Below, piece after piece: positions 25,201 through 36,353 of a DNA stretch of 64,000 nucleotides. The stretch covers positions 16,398,760 to 16,462,759 of the forward strand of contig OZ005689.1 in assembly GCA_963930775.1 (NCBI GenBank), read 5' to 3'. Position 1 is the stretch's first letter; each line of letters begins with the position of its first letter. The notes beneath the pieces are model-generated. The model did not search any database and had not been told where the DNA came from. It was given only the letters and a program-made list of their open reading frames with translations. This stretch comes from Cliona cf. orientalis (Eukaryota; Porifera; Demospongiae; Clionaida; Clionaidae). Made by a program: the position numbers and the translations under genes.

Positions 25201-25351
25201 CAGCCATGAGAGAGATACCAGGCTTTGCCTTGTTCAGATATACTAATAAAATTTTCACGAATTTTGTGTTTTCAAAGTAGCATTTTGTTTCCGTAAACAT
25301 TGCCAAGTTTTGAATGAGACCAAAAAGAGCCAATATGACTGCCTCCAGGAG
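22247..25351 (-). CDS. ARM/TPR-like helical protein with C-terminal MYND-like zinc finger (5' end not found)
   Basis: Three minus-strand exons join in frame: 24727-25351 (acceptor GATACAG, donor GTATGT), 22885-24664 (acceptor TTTTTTCTGCAG, donor GTAGGT) and 22247-22796 (acceptor CCTTTGTAG, stop at 22247). Exon 1 encodes leucine-rich paired helices of ARM/HEAT style (LLEAVILALFGLIQNLAMF). Exon 2 opens with a TPR-like stretch (CYDHGRFSECIDWCHKLL, ALLYRGKALFHLYK) and continues as about 500 residues I cannot assign. Exon 3 carries CNKRCWYCKSRCNHC and, 24 residues later, FCSDACRKVY, a cysteine spacing close to MYND and related treble-clef fingers. Together about 985 codons, with no stop or frame change inside. 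Exon 1 starts in phase 0 at an acceptor, so at least one 5' exon is missing. A cytoplasmic scaffold role is only a guess. Confidence 0.75.
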
Positions 25352-27161
25352 CTGTATCAATGATATTGTCAGAACAAGATAATAATTTTATTTAGCCTTC
25401 AGGAGTATGCAATAATATATATAAGCAAGCACCAAGGCCTTCACATGATAATTTATTCAATGTGTTACTGCACTGGTTAATGTACAACATAAAGGAAATT
25501 ATTAAAGAGTAAACCATTTAAAAGCAAGATGGATCATTATACAAAAGTATAACAGTATAGTAACATCATGGATCTTAGAAATTCATGCAACTTGATTGAA
25601 AAACAAATGTTTTGACAGCTTACTTGTGTGAGGACCTCGTACGTGCAATACAAACATTAACATGCACATAAATTCCATGCATTTCTGATAGTCCCAGAAA
25701 AATAGTACATGGAGGGTTAAATTTGGTTCAGGATAAACGCAAATGTGATGGAATTACAGTCCTAGTTTCTACCATATATGGGCACCAGAGCATCAAGCAC
25801 ATGGTCTTTATGCAGCCATTTTGTCCCGCTGACAAGAGTTCTACTCTAGTATGCTAACTTAAATTTCACTGGAAATTAAATTCCTACAGGGTTATACTAT
25901 ACCCCGACCGCCGCAGAAACACCCATCTCAAGTAGTCTTTGGAGCTCTACTGGGAAGAAACACTTCATCACAACCCAGTGGTATAGCTATCTCCCTAGCT
26001 GTCCTCAATCAAAGACATGTCTATCAACATGCTGTGGGGATACCTGGTGAATTACAACTTAACAATTTCAAGTTGAAGAGCAACTAATTGAGCATCGTGT
26101 CAACCACGTTTGTCCAGGAATGATAAAGGAGTGAATTTGCCAAGAATCCAAGAATAACTCACACTTTAACAAGTCAGTTTTAATTTAATGAGAGCTTACC
26201 TCACAGAAAGTCACCACATCACAGCCACTCACAAGAATAGCAAGGCAACCCTCCAGCAACCTCTGATCAACCCAGCAGTGGTCAGCAGAGCCAGAGCAAA
26301 TCAAGTGCACATGTCTCCAAGGCAAGTTCAGATCAAAGGTGCAAATAGCAATGGACTAGGGATACCCAATCACCCACACACTGATTAATACCACAAATGC
26401 CACCGAACCCGCTCTCCCCTTTCTCACAGACACTGGGATAGGTCTTTTGACTTGTACTCCAGCCTCTTACTACACAACACAAACAGCGCTCTCAAGCCAG
26501 GGTCAGCTCCAAGTCATCAGCAAGTTCACCACAACACAAATGCCACCACACAGTCAGGAACAGCACCATGTTTCACCACGATACAAACGCTACCATACAG
26601 TCAGAGACAGCTCAAGTCCCTGCCGTCAACAAGTTCACCACAATACAATTTGCCACCATAGAGCTAGTCCGGTGCAACTCCCTAGCTGTCACCATCACGC
26701 TAAGTACAAAACCCTTGGCATTGTCACAAAACTAAATCAAGTTAGGAGGGGCTGGCTTACAACACTAGACTGGCATCAAGCTTTTTCTGTGTGCTTGTCT
26801 AAGAATGCCATGTTTCTATACCACACACGCACAAACCTTGCGTGTGCAGGATCAAAATCGTACATTCATATGCGCCAGATCGGGTGATTGATGGCATATG
26901 GATAGATGGGGTGAAGCTAATGAGTAATAACCATGTTGCTTGTTGAGATGGCCTTCTTAGCTTCTATTGCCAATAACTCCTGAAGGAAGCGTTCTTAGCG
27001 AATGCTTCACAATAGGTCCCTTTTGCGTGTGTTAAATAAATGTGACTATAATATATTATGACACATTTAAACTCATAGACAGCAGAGCTAATATATGCAG
27101 ACAGACTGACAACAAGACTACTAAAATCCTCACAACACATGCACCGAGGGTTAATTATAGA
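25352..27161. other. Region upstream of the TPR/zinc-finger gene
   Basis: The missing first exon of the 22.2-25.4 kb gene may lie here but I could not identify it. Between about 26190 and 26690 there is a compositionally biased stretch (rich in CA, CAC, CAAGTTCACCACAA) forming loose imperfect repeats; its open frames look like composition effects. Confidence 0.45.
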
Positions 27162-27369
27162 TACCGTCGGTCGGGTTTTAATTGCGAGTATCTATTAATT
27201 GCGAATTGCGAGTTTTTCTACATTTCGCAAATAGATTCGCAAACATAAACATGCACGTATACTACAGTACGGTACGGGGTCGTCCATTGCAATTATTGGA
27301 TTCGCAATTTGGCCTGACTTGACTAAAATGCAATTATTAAACTACGCAATTAAAACCCGTCCTATGTTA
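27162..27369. mobile_element. MITE, TACCGTAGG family, copy 2
   Basis: Left end TACCGTCGGTCGGGTTTTAA and right end (complement) TAACATAGGACGGGTTTTAA are inverted. It shares the internal AAACATAAACATGCACGTAT block with 8809-8999. The left part has a short internal duplication of the ATTGCGAGT motif. Confidence 0.8.
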
Positions 27370-28030
27370 TTTCACTCTGAGGTGTATACCTACTATGCTG
27401 TACTGTACTGTAATGGTGTTATGTTTGTATGCAACTATTGTATAATACAGAAGCCGAGAGGGGTAATTGATATTGCCACTGACGCTTTCACTGCCTAATG
27501 TGCATGCAAGGATCAAGCGTTATACTACTGTAACAGTACTATGCTACATTGTTTACTATTAAGATGACCATACAGCATGTTGGCTGTGGTACTGTTGTGT
27601 GGGGGTTCCCCTGGGTTTTTCCCTGGGATAGCCCCATCAATACAAAAAATATACCACCAAATAAGGTAAAACGGCATTTTTGTGAAACTGAAGATGAAAT
27701 TCAAAGATTTGCTCATTTCAGTTTTCTAAATTTTGCTTCTTCCACATAGACATGTAAAAATTATTGCTTATATATTCTTCCTAGGCCTCAAAACAACAAT
27801 TATAATAACATTATACATCAGGAAATTCTTTTATCTTAGTGTGTAATTTTCTACTTAGTGTGTAATTTTTTTTCTATTTAGTGTGTAATTATTATTGCTA
27901 TTAACTTATAATACAGCTGGCAGCTGAAAGTCTGCTACAGAATGTAATAGCCTGACAAAATAAAGAAGATTACGATTGGCTACTGCAAAGAATGAGATGA
28001 TAATAAATTACAATGTAGTGGTTCAGAGTA
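27370..28030. other. Non-genic stretch
   Basis: No exon or transposon end recognised. There is a small triplication of TTAGTGTGTAATTT near 27836-27890. Confidence 0.4.
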
Positions 28031-28039
28031 CTAACACAA

Positions 28040-28420
28040 CTAGGTAAATCGAGATTTTGGCTGGGAGAAGCAGGATGGACAACACTGGCAGGAGTAAAAG
28101 TAAGTGCAATTGTTTTCAGGGTCGAAATTTGCCATGAACTTGTTCCAGAAGATATCCTTCAATTTGGATCTGATGGTTTCGTAGGAGAGACTCAGGTCAA
28201 TTGGTAGAAGAGAGTTCCATCCATAGGTGTGGTAGCCTGTTAAAGTAAAACTGTTTGTCTCTGTTATGTTTGATGAGTGGCTGGACAAGCTTTCTGAAAC
28301 TTCCTGATCTAGTGTGGTGTTGGCTAAACGAGACGTATTTAGAGATGTTAATTGAGTTGCTAGGTGAGATGTATTTTAAATATTGGATGAAAAAGCACTC
28401 ATGCTCTTAAATAGAAGAGT
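28040..28420 (-). mobile_element. LINE 3' coding remnant
   Basis: The minus strand reads GWNSLLPIDLSLSYETIRSK and then KFMANFDPENNCTYFYSCQC, the C-terminus shared by many CR1/L2-like pol proteins (W-N-S-L-P-x-x-I-D-L ... F-D-P-x-N-x-C-T-Y/F ... C-x-C-x-x-C). Upstream in another frame are RSGSFRKLVQPLIKHNRDKQ-like residues, the preceding part of the same region, so at least one frame change is present. No complete element. Confidence 0.7.
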
Positions 28421-29127
28421 AATGTTTTGACTCTGTGCACTATTTCAGCAGTGGTTGAAATAAAGGAAGTCCAGAAAATGATTTTTTCAAGCCACGTCAA
28501 CTTTATGTGTCGATAATGCATGCCTATTCTCTAAAAAAAAGTAGGTGAGCTACAAGGTTTGTAATGAACAAGGTCACTGGACATTTATCCCTCCCAGCTT
28601 ACATAGTAACACAGGACATCCTGTTGTGGTGCTAAGTCATACCACAATCTGACATAATAGTATTCAACCACTATGAAAAGGAACACCATGCAAAGTTATT
28701 ATAGTACAAGCTAGAGGGTGAGTTCCACCCCCTGGCTTGTATAGCAGTCAGAAAACCAGAGCCCCCCTGGTTTTAAGACTGGGGGGGGGGGGGGGGGGGG
28801 GGGGGGGGGTGGGCAATTACGCAAGTGCTCAAATATACAGATACTCTAGGATTACTAGAACAATTAGAATTAGAATCGTATGTACCCTGTGTTCAAGTTC
28901 GTTTGTAATGTTCCACTCCAGTTATCCTAGCCAGAACTGGGATTTGATGTAATCCCCAAATCCCACCCCCTAATCCATCACTGTGAGAGCAATATGAACT
29001 ATATATAGCCATGCTGAAATCAGTTATTATCTGCACTCCTAATACACATAGGCCACACCTATACCTAATGATGCACCAGCATAACCCATGCACATAATAC
29101 ACAATTACAGCTATATAAGAACATTAT
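28421..29127. other. Non-genic stretch containing a 29-base G run
   Basis: The G run is at 28781-28809, preceded by AAAACCAGAGCCCCCCTGGT, a small hairpin. No coding sequence recognised. Confidence 0.5.
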
Positions 29128-29671
29128 TACTGTACCCTCGCGAAAGAGGGCCCATGGGCGGTGCACCTTACATTGGGCCAAGATTGGGGGGTGGGCCGAT
29201 ATTCAAGGTATCAGTATCGCGTTTATACGCGAAAGAGCGCCCAGATAAGTTACCCACATTAGCTTCATAATTTGAATAGTAGCAGCGCTACTATTGATTT
29301 CGGCCTTATTCAAGCATGCTTACTAATCCAGAGCAAGGGTGGCCGCAATACTTCACCGTGTGTCGTTGAGTGCAGGCATCTTAAGTGGGCGTGGCTATGA
29401 TCACTAGCTGTATATGATCGTTTACTTGTGCTGAAATGTGGCATAAAGCTAGCTAGGCTTAGTTTTACGGCTGTTTAGCACGTTACTTATCGATCTTACA
29501 CAGACTATTTGAAGTTCAGTCATCATAAACCAGCCATTTGAGCTGCGTTTTCAAGTGCAGCTACACATGGGTGCACATTCAAGTAAACACTAGACCTCAG
29601 CAGGAAATTGAGCCCAAAGTGGGGGGTGGGCCGACATTCCGTAGTGAGCCCTCTTTTGCGAGGGTACGGTA
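29128..29671. mobile_element. MITE with TACYGTACCCTCGC ends
   Basis: Left TACTGTACCCTCGCGAAAGA and right (complement) TACCGTACCCTCGCAAAAGA, each followed by GGGC, form about 24-bp inverted ends with flanking TA. GGGGGGTGGGCCGA occurs near both ends in the same orientation. 544 bp, non-coding. Confidence 0.75.
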
Positions 29672-31276
29672 TATACACACTTACTAAAAAGTGTGTACTC
29701 ATCAGCAAGGATACGCTTATTCACCAGATTTTACAGTATGCAAGTTCACATTCTGAAGTTAATTGCTGTATAGTTGGAAATTTTGGTGGGGACTTAAATT
29801 TGGTGGTTTGGCAGTCTGTGCTGACAACCGCCAAATTAAAATCCATCATTATTTCTTACATATGTACAGTGTATATGTGCATGATGATATCACCAAATTA
29901 GAAACTGCCAAATCTTTTATTCTAACTGATTGAGGTCAATCTCCCAGCTATACGGTAAATTGGACGTCCACTTTATAACATACGTTCTCTCTGTGCTAAT
30001 TTACACAATGTACAATGTTCAAGCGGAGCTCTGAAAATAACCAGTATCATATAGGGTCTGACCCTATAAGTAGGGATGGCCTGGACATTACATCGATGTA
30101 ATACATTATAAAAACGAAAATATCTTGAGAATGGAACCGTTTCAGAACTTCTAACCTTCACCATCATGTTCGAGTAATTTTATACCTAGATAGGCTTTGA
30201 TATGCACAAAAAGGGTTGTTTACGTACAGAACCTGAGGGTGCCAAAAATCACGTTTTACCTTCTTTCTTTACACGACACTGTAACTCGACACCAGATCAA
30301 CATACGAGGCCGTTCTTGGTATCAATCTGTTACATTTAGTGCTGTAAAATCCGTGGTCGATTAGTTTTATCCTAGCTACAAGCACTTTCAAGCACCGCTA
30401 CAAGACCCATATCGCCATATACTATGTATAGACGGCCATGAGGCTAGGCTGAATTCATGCACGTACGCTAGGCTACCAGCGCGTGCCATGTATAACTCAC
30501 CTGGCCGGCATTTCCTAGGCTAAGCTAGCTCCAGTTCCTCTCCCTAGCTCGACTGTACTGTGTCAGCACGCGGCCTAGTCTCCAGACCCCAGCCTCTATG
30601 AAGGAAAGGGTCTGGGGACATTGGTGGTGCTTTCATGGTCATGCGCGCCATCTTACGTCATGCATACAGCACGTGATCACTATCATAATGGTTATTCTCA
30701 ATATTGAGGCACAGTGAAATGTATAAGACAGCTAGCAACTTATTTATTGTAGAAGGAGCTTTGTTTAAAGTGTAAATCTCATTGGAATGCTATACTGCAA
30801 GAATCAGGTCACATGACTGCTGAGTCAGCACAACCAAGCATTCCGACCAATGTTAAGTATAGGAGGTATATGGGCGGCTACACCAAGTGGCTGCTTTTCA
30901 TACTTTCAGGCACATGCTGAACACAGAACCACTTCTCGCTTGTGAACGCTTGAAGCACACACCGTACCAGTATCAGTGACCCTCTTGGAGGCGCTTCTTC
31001 CATTAGAAGTTATCACAGCTAAACTTTCAACAGATTTGTGAAAGAAAAGGCCTCAGCCGAGTTTATGCCAAGCCACGTTGCTGTACCTCTAAATGTTCAG
31101 CGGAAAGTATCTGAACAGACCGTTGAGTTGATCAATCTTGTTGCCATGGCTGCATGCATGCACTATGCACTATTACTGTGACCACCCCCAAAACATTAAT
31201 CGTGCTTAATGTGCATGCATGAAAGTGGTCATAACCCACAGATTCTGAACTACAGAGGACAAAGTACAGACACAAT
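29672..31276. other. Non-genic stretch with partial repeats
   Basis: Includes a hairpin plus TAAGTAGGGATGGCC at 30040-30078, the same motif pair as 13455-13490, followed by about 80 bp of weaker similarity (GTAATACATTA, AAATATCT). A short hairpin (TCTCCAGACCC/GGGTCTGGGGA) sits near 30579-30619. No exon recognised. Confidence 0.5.
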
Positions 31277-31512
31277 GTCATGCATTACACGACTTACAAT
31301 CATGAAAAATAACATAAATGTGTCACGTCACTTCCTGTGTGGTCACAGATACTTCCTATAACTGTAGTATTTAAGTTTAAGTTTCTAGTTCAGTTGTGCA
31401 GTCTGTTCAGTCTTGGCAGTCTACAATCAGTCCAGTTATATGCCGTTGACTTGATATAATAAAAGATCCGTACCGTGCAAGCCATTACAGGTGTCTGACA
31501 CGAACCACTCAG
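31277..31512 (+). mobile_element. Possible solo-LTR-like segment (old, uncertain)
   Basis: The order of signals resembles an LTR: a TATTTAAG box, then a stretch rich in CAGTC, then AATAAAAGA about 110 bp later, ending shortly after in ATTACAGGTGTCTGACACGA. No second copy, primer-binding site, target duplication or gag/pol homology is visible in the window, so it is a weak call. Confidence 0.2.
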
Positions 31513-31529
31513 TAAATACGCATGTTACA

Positions 31530-31685
31530 AATGAAGTAGGGATGGCAGTGCCAAAAAGTACGCATATAAGACTAGCAGGGATGGTAACTTGACTTCTAGA
31601 AAAGATGTAGCGATGTCTAGTTGTAAGTTATCATCCCTGCTATTTTTGTATGCATACCTTTTGGCACTGCCATCCCTACTTCATT
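31530..31685. mobile_element. Near-perfect hairpin MITE (AATGAAGTAGGGATGGC)
   Basis: 156 bp. The ends AATGAAGTAGGGATGGCAGT continue inward as inverted copies for about 30 bp, and a second inverted pair (AGCAGGGATGGTAACTT / AAGTTATCATCCCTGCT) lies inside, so almost the whole element folds on itself. The AAGTAGGGATGGC core also occurs near 13475 and 30058 with different surroundings. Confidence 0.85.
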
Positions 31686-32210
31686 CCACAATTTATTTTT
31701 ATACTTGTAGATTGCACTCTCAAAGATAAATATTTCTGGGGGAAGGGTGGGCATGCCCTAGTATTTCAGTGTCCCCCCCTCCCCCCACCCCAGAAAATAA
31801 ATCCTGTATGAACACTAAAGTTTTAGTACGGTTTTGGTTTACATGATATTGTATTACTAACCTGACTATATCCCGTGTTATTAGCCATCAACTTCAAACC
31901 ACATAGAACAACGTACACAAACCCAGTCCTTGCAGCTAGAACTGACATCTGACTGTTGTTATCTGTAAGCATCCGTATGCACTCGCTTACCATCATAAGA
32001 CAAGCTGTAGCATATGGGATGTCGCCTGTGGTAAATAGATGATTTAATCATCATAATAATTAGTCTATTTCACTGTGAATACATGTCACCCATGCAATGC
32101 GTAAAGACTGTTTAATGCTAATTGAACTTTAGTACTAATTAGTGATAAGTAGCCAAAATTAGCAGATGACGTGAAGCACCATAATAACAATGCTAGTGTA
32201 TTGCCATTGA

Positions 32211-32552
32211 CAGGGTTCATCCAGAAAAATATTTTTGGGGGGTAAGGACGTATCAACTGTTTCAAGTCTGTGTTATCGTGTCAAAGTAAGGGGGTGTGCT
32301 CCCCAAGAAAAAGTTTGAAAAATTACCTTGTCTCAATTACGGTCTGAAATATGGTGTGTTTTGGCGGCATATCTGTAAGTGACAGTAGACTGTTTTAGCA
32401 TTCAGAGGGGTGGTTATATATAATGGTGCAATGTTTCATCACAACTAGCACCATTTCCAGTTTCTCTCTCTCTCTCCATATATATATATTTTCTTTTCTC
32501 TCCCTCCCACCCTCTTTTTTGGGGGCAAAGTTGACATGCTTGGGGTGGAAGC

Positions 32553-32587
<35 letters not shown>

Positions 32588-32603
32588 ACTGGATGAAACC
32601 CTG
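32211..32603. mobile_element. MITE of the CAGGGTTTCATCCAG group
   Basis: Ends CAGGGTTCATCCAGAAAAAT and CACTGGATGAAACCCTG. The flanks ATTGA (32206-32210) and ATTGA (32604-32608) are a perfect 5-bp target duplication. A 31-base C run (32557-32587) lies immediately inside the right end. Related to 62982-63464 and to the split copy at 49092-54149. Non-coding. Confidence 0.85.
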
Positions 32604-33344
32604 ATTGATAATGTAATGGTGCATCTTCTTGTCCCAAGAGCAAATTTGTGGCTCATATTGTAACCAGCTAGGGCATATTTGGGGCAAGCCTGACCTACAG
32701 TGCTCACACCGATTTGGCAGTGAGTATCGTTCATGAACATGTCAGGGCTAGCGTGCAATGCAGTATAAATCATTATTGAACAGACTAAGTGTAAGGGTGT
32801 CACCATACCATATTATATCCCCAGTAGCAATTTACTTTTCTGTAGTTATGAGTGTAATCTATGGTGAAATTATGATGAAATTATGATGAAACCTATGAGG
32901 TAATTATGAAAAAATCTAGGGCCTTGCTGGATCCTTTCTGGGACTTGAAAATCAGTAAATATGTAGAGTATCTTATGCGTGTATCCATCGAATAGATTAC
33001 AAGCTGAGCACTACTTTCTCTAAGAAGTACTGTTGGTTGAACTTCACGTGTTTTCTTGGCTTACGTAATGCCGTGGATAAATAAAGCTAGCCATGCGCTA
33101 TATATAGCAAGCATCATTGTCACATGGGGCTGTCCCGCGCGAGACTGCAGCAGCTGGGTGTATGGTGATGCAAACATGATTTATGGGTGAGGTATTATAC
33201 ACCCAGGCCCAAAATTAATATGTTGCCAGTCAGTTTGTTTTGCACATGGGTTTTACAGTGTAAATCATTTCATGCAGCCCTATGCAATGTCTATGAGGTC
33301 CTGCGTGGGTAACAGATATTCAATTCTTGCACAGTTTTACCATT
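32604..33344. other. Non-genic stretch
   Basis: No exon recognised. A triplicated GAAATTATGAT motif lies near 32863-32892. Confidence 0.4.
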
Positions 33345-33764
33345 TGTGGTAGGATATGAGAAAAGGGACCACTTCGCGCAAAACGCGTTTTTTGGCCGTT
33401 TTTCAAACTGTCACCATTTCAAGGCCTCAAGAGCCCCAGGCTTCCCACTTGGTTTGTAGGCAGTTTGGGCCTTCTACTTCACAGATCCAACGTTAGAAGC
33501 TACAGCAAGCCTCCTGTCCCGAGCGGTGAGCTGCCAAAGTGAGGCATAAAACGGCGATTTTCGAACGCGATCGACGCGGCCGCTCGCCCCGCCCACACCG
33601 GATGTGGGCGGGGCTCGCGATTTGCAGCGAGTGTAGCAGGATGATGTAAGAATATTCATACCAGGTTTGAAGTTCATAGCTGCTATGGTTCCAGAGATAT
33701 AAGCGTTTTAAAATGAAAATTCGGGAAATGCGCGAAGTGGTCCCTTTTCTCATATCCTGTCACA
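33345..33764. mobile_element. MITE with AGGATATGAGAAAAGGGACC ends
   Basis: A perfect 29-bp inverted pair lies at 33351-33379 and 33730-33758 (AGGATATGAGAAAAGGGACC followed by ACTTCGCGC), extended outward imperfectly by TGTGRY. The interior has the palindrome GCCCCGCCCACACC / GGTGTGGGCGGGGC-like at about 33588-33615. Non-coding; the class is not determined. Confidence 0.8.
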
Positions 33765-33824
33765 TTTATGAGGGGCTTGCTCAGGCTCGCTGTAATTAGC
33801 ATGCATGTCTATGATTCTATAAAT

Positions 33825-34372
33825 GAATGAACACCATTGGTGCTAAACCCTCGGCGCTGTGAGATTTATTGCAGTCTACATGTTGCAAATTTGCAAGCTA
33901 AGCCTGCAGCACTATTGCTGTTAGCAGTGTAACTAAAACCACAAGAATGCATTACTGATTGCATGGTATTACGTAATAGTACCACGTGCATGCCAGATCA
34001 GCAGATCTAGTACAAAGTAAATTTAAATAGCCTACTGTGAATAGTGATGAGTCAGTCGAGTTACAAGAACTATCGCTTGAGCTACACACTAGTCTTCTTG
34101 AAATGAAGCGGTTACTGACTTTTTCATCGAGCGAGAGCTCGACAAGAAGCGAAGAAGGCCGTGGTGGTCAGAAAATGTCGCCAAAACTTTTGAACAAAGC
34201 ATTTTCGACGAAATCCACACAATGCATATATTGTACCTACGGCGAAAAGCCTAATGGCACCTTGTTTTCAACGTATGAAACAGGTATGTAGTAGCTAGCG
34301 TGGTAACAGACACACACACTCACTCACACACAGAACGACTACCGTAACCCTCGCGCATGCGCTGAGGGTTAA
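33825..34372. repeat. Left arm of a 14.4-kb-spaced inverted repeat
   Basis: Reverse-complement matches to the right arm (47319-48252) run in the same order: 33825-34030 with 47985-48252, 34037-34300 with about 47715-47985, and 34312-34372 with 47319-47375. Shared strings include TAGATCTGCTGATCTGGCA, ACGTTGAAAA and the outer GAATGAACACCATTGGTGC. Identity is roughly 75-85% by eye. The right arm has about 340 bp not found here. Confidence 0.75.
34103..34283 (+). CDS. Possible first exon of an unrecognised gene
   Basis: From ATG 34103 the frame reads MKRLLTFSSSESSTRSEEGR, then a region with CIYCTYGEKPNG, to a good donor (AAACAG|GTATGT). The frame is open further upstream to about 34037 without another ATG. 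The inverted copy in the right arm (about 47724-47985, minus) keeps the donor but has stops, so the left copy is the better preserved one. No downstream exon could be linked; a MITE follows at 34978. The product is not recognised; the serine-rich start and C-x2-C pair are the only visible features. Confidence 0.35.
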
Positions 34373-34977
34373 TAAATGAGCCCATGCACCATGGACAGAC
34401 CATTTTAGCAATGTAGTCTATAGACCTGTCGCAATGACATAATGTTTCCGTGTACTTTTGTTCATTTCCGTACATGGCCATGCCCCCACATCCATCTTAG
34501 TGTACCATCATGGTACTCGATTATGGGCAAATGTACCAGCAGCTGCCTAACTGGATGGTGTCGAAAATTTCCACCCTCAGGAATTAATGATTACATTATG
34601 CTATAGATGTGGGCGTGGCCAACCACATGGCCGATCATTGCAAACGTGAACTAGATACATGTACGGCTTTCTCTAGCTCTATCGCTACTGTCAGGTAGCT
34701 ACTACTGTTCTGGACTCCAATTGTCCAGAAAACAAGGAACAAGCGTGCATGGGTGTTTCTAGTATGACTGAATGATCAGCGCTTTTTTCTGTCCTCAAAT
34801 CAACATGTAGCACTTAGCTGACACCAGCAAACTTTACATAGGACACCATTGCACACAAGAGTCGATAGAAAACCTTACCATGGCAGTGAAGACATCGGCT
34901 TAGATGGCTATACGTGCCAATCTCGATCTGGATTCTGAAGGTGTGTACGTGGCTATGGTCGACCAGTTGTAGCTACT
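34373..34977. other. Non-genic stretch
   Basis: Nothing recognised; no exon continuing the frame that ends at 34283 could be defended. Confidence 0.35.
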
Positions 34978-35335
34978 CAGTGGCGTGTCCAGGATTTGAA
35001 GGAGGGAGGTGCTAAGCCAATCGCGCGCAAAGCGTGCGCGCAAAAATTAAGCCACGCCCCAAAAACGTTGATCACGCCCCTCGCTAACGCGTTCATGAAG
35101 AGAGCTGGCTGACAAAAAAGGCTGTTTTGGCCAAGTAGCGACGAGAAAGAGTTGTTTAGAGAGTGAATTTTAGAGGCCAGTAAGTTTGTTGTTGGTTCTG
35201 GCTACCAATTATCGATTATCAGCATAAACCGTTGCCACTGAGCTATTGATCTGGCTATTGTGCCAGAGCTGAGGGGGGTGCTCAAGCACCCGGAGCCCCC
35301 CCCCCCCCCCCCCCCCCCCCTTGGACACGCCACTG
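34978..35335. mobile_element. MITE of the CAGTGGC group
   Basis: Ends CAGTGGCGTGTCCAGG and CTTGGACACGCCACTG. Flanks CTACT (34973-34977) and CTACT (35336-35340) form a perfect 5-bp target duplication. A 25-base C run (35296-35320) abuts the right end. The left end carries GCGCGCAAAGCGTGCGCGC, like the element at 7246. 358 bp, non-coding. Confidence 0.88.
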
Positions 35336-35968
35336 CTACTCCCCACTAACAAAATCCTGCATAAAACTATACCAACACTTCGATATTCATCCAAACATCA
35401 ACATATTAAAGGCCATACCTATTTGATATGTTGTTGCTCGGACATAGACCAGTGCAAATCAGAGTCGGTTGGTCGGGAAAAAAAAGAAAAAGAAAGCAAT
35501 TAACACCTCACTTTACCATGATAGAGAGCCAGCAGTTGTCATTGTGCCTGATCAGACAGCATATGACACACGGTGCACATGCGTGCAATGTGTTGACACA
35601 CCCACTTTTTTTTTTACAATGGACAAAATGCAGGGTCGGTCGGGTCCGAGCAACAACACGTTGAATAGGTATGGCCTAAGGGAATGGGAGCAACACCACA
35701 ATGAAATAGGGTTATTACAGGGAAATAGCTATATACAGGAAGATGATCTATTAAACCAATATAACATTAAAAATTTAATATTGTGACAACAGACACTAAT
35801 GCAAATTAGGCCAGAGCAATGTTTCATTGTGTGCTATTGCTATAGTATTATGGTAGTTTACAGAAACTATGGTTCCCAACCGAGGTTGGTCCCTAGATCT
35901 TGGATAACAAACTAGTAGCTAACAAGACATGAGGACTACAGTACAAAGGGCCCACACCAAAAACAAAC
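35336..35968. other. Non-genic or intronic stretch
   Basis: Probably the first intron of the minus-strand exon ending at 35969, or unrelated spacer. No further exon identified. Confidence 0.35.
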
Positions 35969-36353
35969 CTTTAAAAGTACTGTCAGCCACAAGCATGAGA
36001 CAGCGAAGAACAGCTGGGTTTGAAAGAAGAAATAAATTCATCTGATTTATCAAGTCTTTATCTTTTCGGAAGAATCGAACCAGTTGTAATAACAAAGGGT
36101 GTAATTTCTCATATCCAATCTCATGTTTTTCTTCATACATTTGGCAAAAATATTTTATCTCCTGTACAAGCAATTCTAGCACAACTCGTAAATTGGAGCA
36201 GGTGGCCATATCGTACGAAATCTTTTCCAGTTCTTCTGACTGTATGCCCTGGTCTAGACATGGATCTTCCTCCTCTAGTACATCACGCGCTTGACAACTT
36301 GAAGCAAGCACCTGGACATCCGGGACACTGACAGTGGTTTGACTCTCCGACAT
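35969..36353 (-). CDS. First exon of an unrecognised helical protein
   Basis: From ATG 36353 the minus strand reads MSESQTTVSVPDVQVLASSC and then leucine-rich helices (NLRVVLELLVQEIKYF, KLHPLLLQLVRFF, INQMNLFLLSNPAVLRCLML), ending at a donor AAAG|GTTTGT. The style resembles the N-terminal ARM-like part of the gene at 22.2-25.4 kb, which lacks its first exon, but the splice phases (1 here, 0 there) do not fit and 10.6 kb separates them. A TATA-like TATAAA lies upstream near 36459-36465. The start of this gene lies 260 bp from the left end of the two-gene transposon. Confidence 0.4.

Noticed and set aside
26447-26887. 146-codon ORF
   Set aside because: Biased CA/CAC-rich composition with loose internal repeats and overlapping open frames; no protein-like pattern or splice support.
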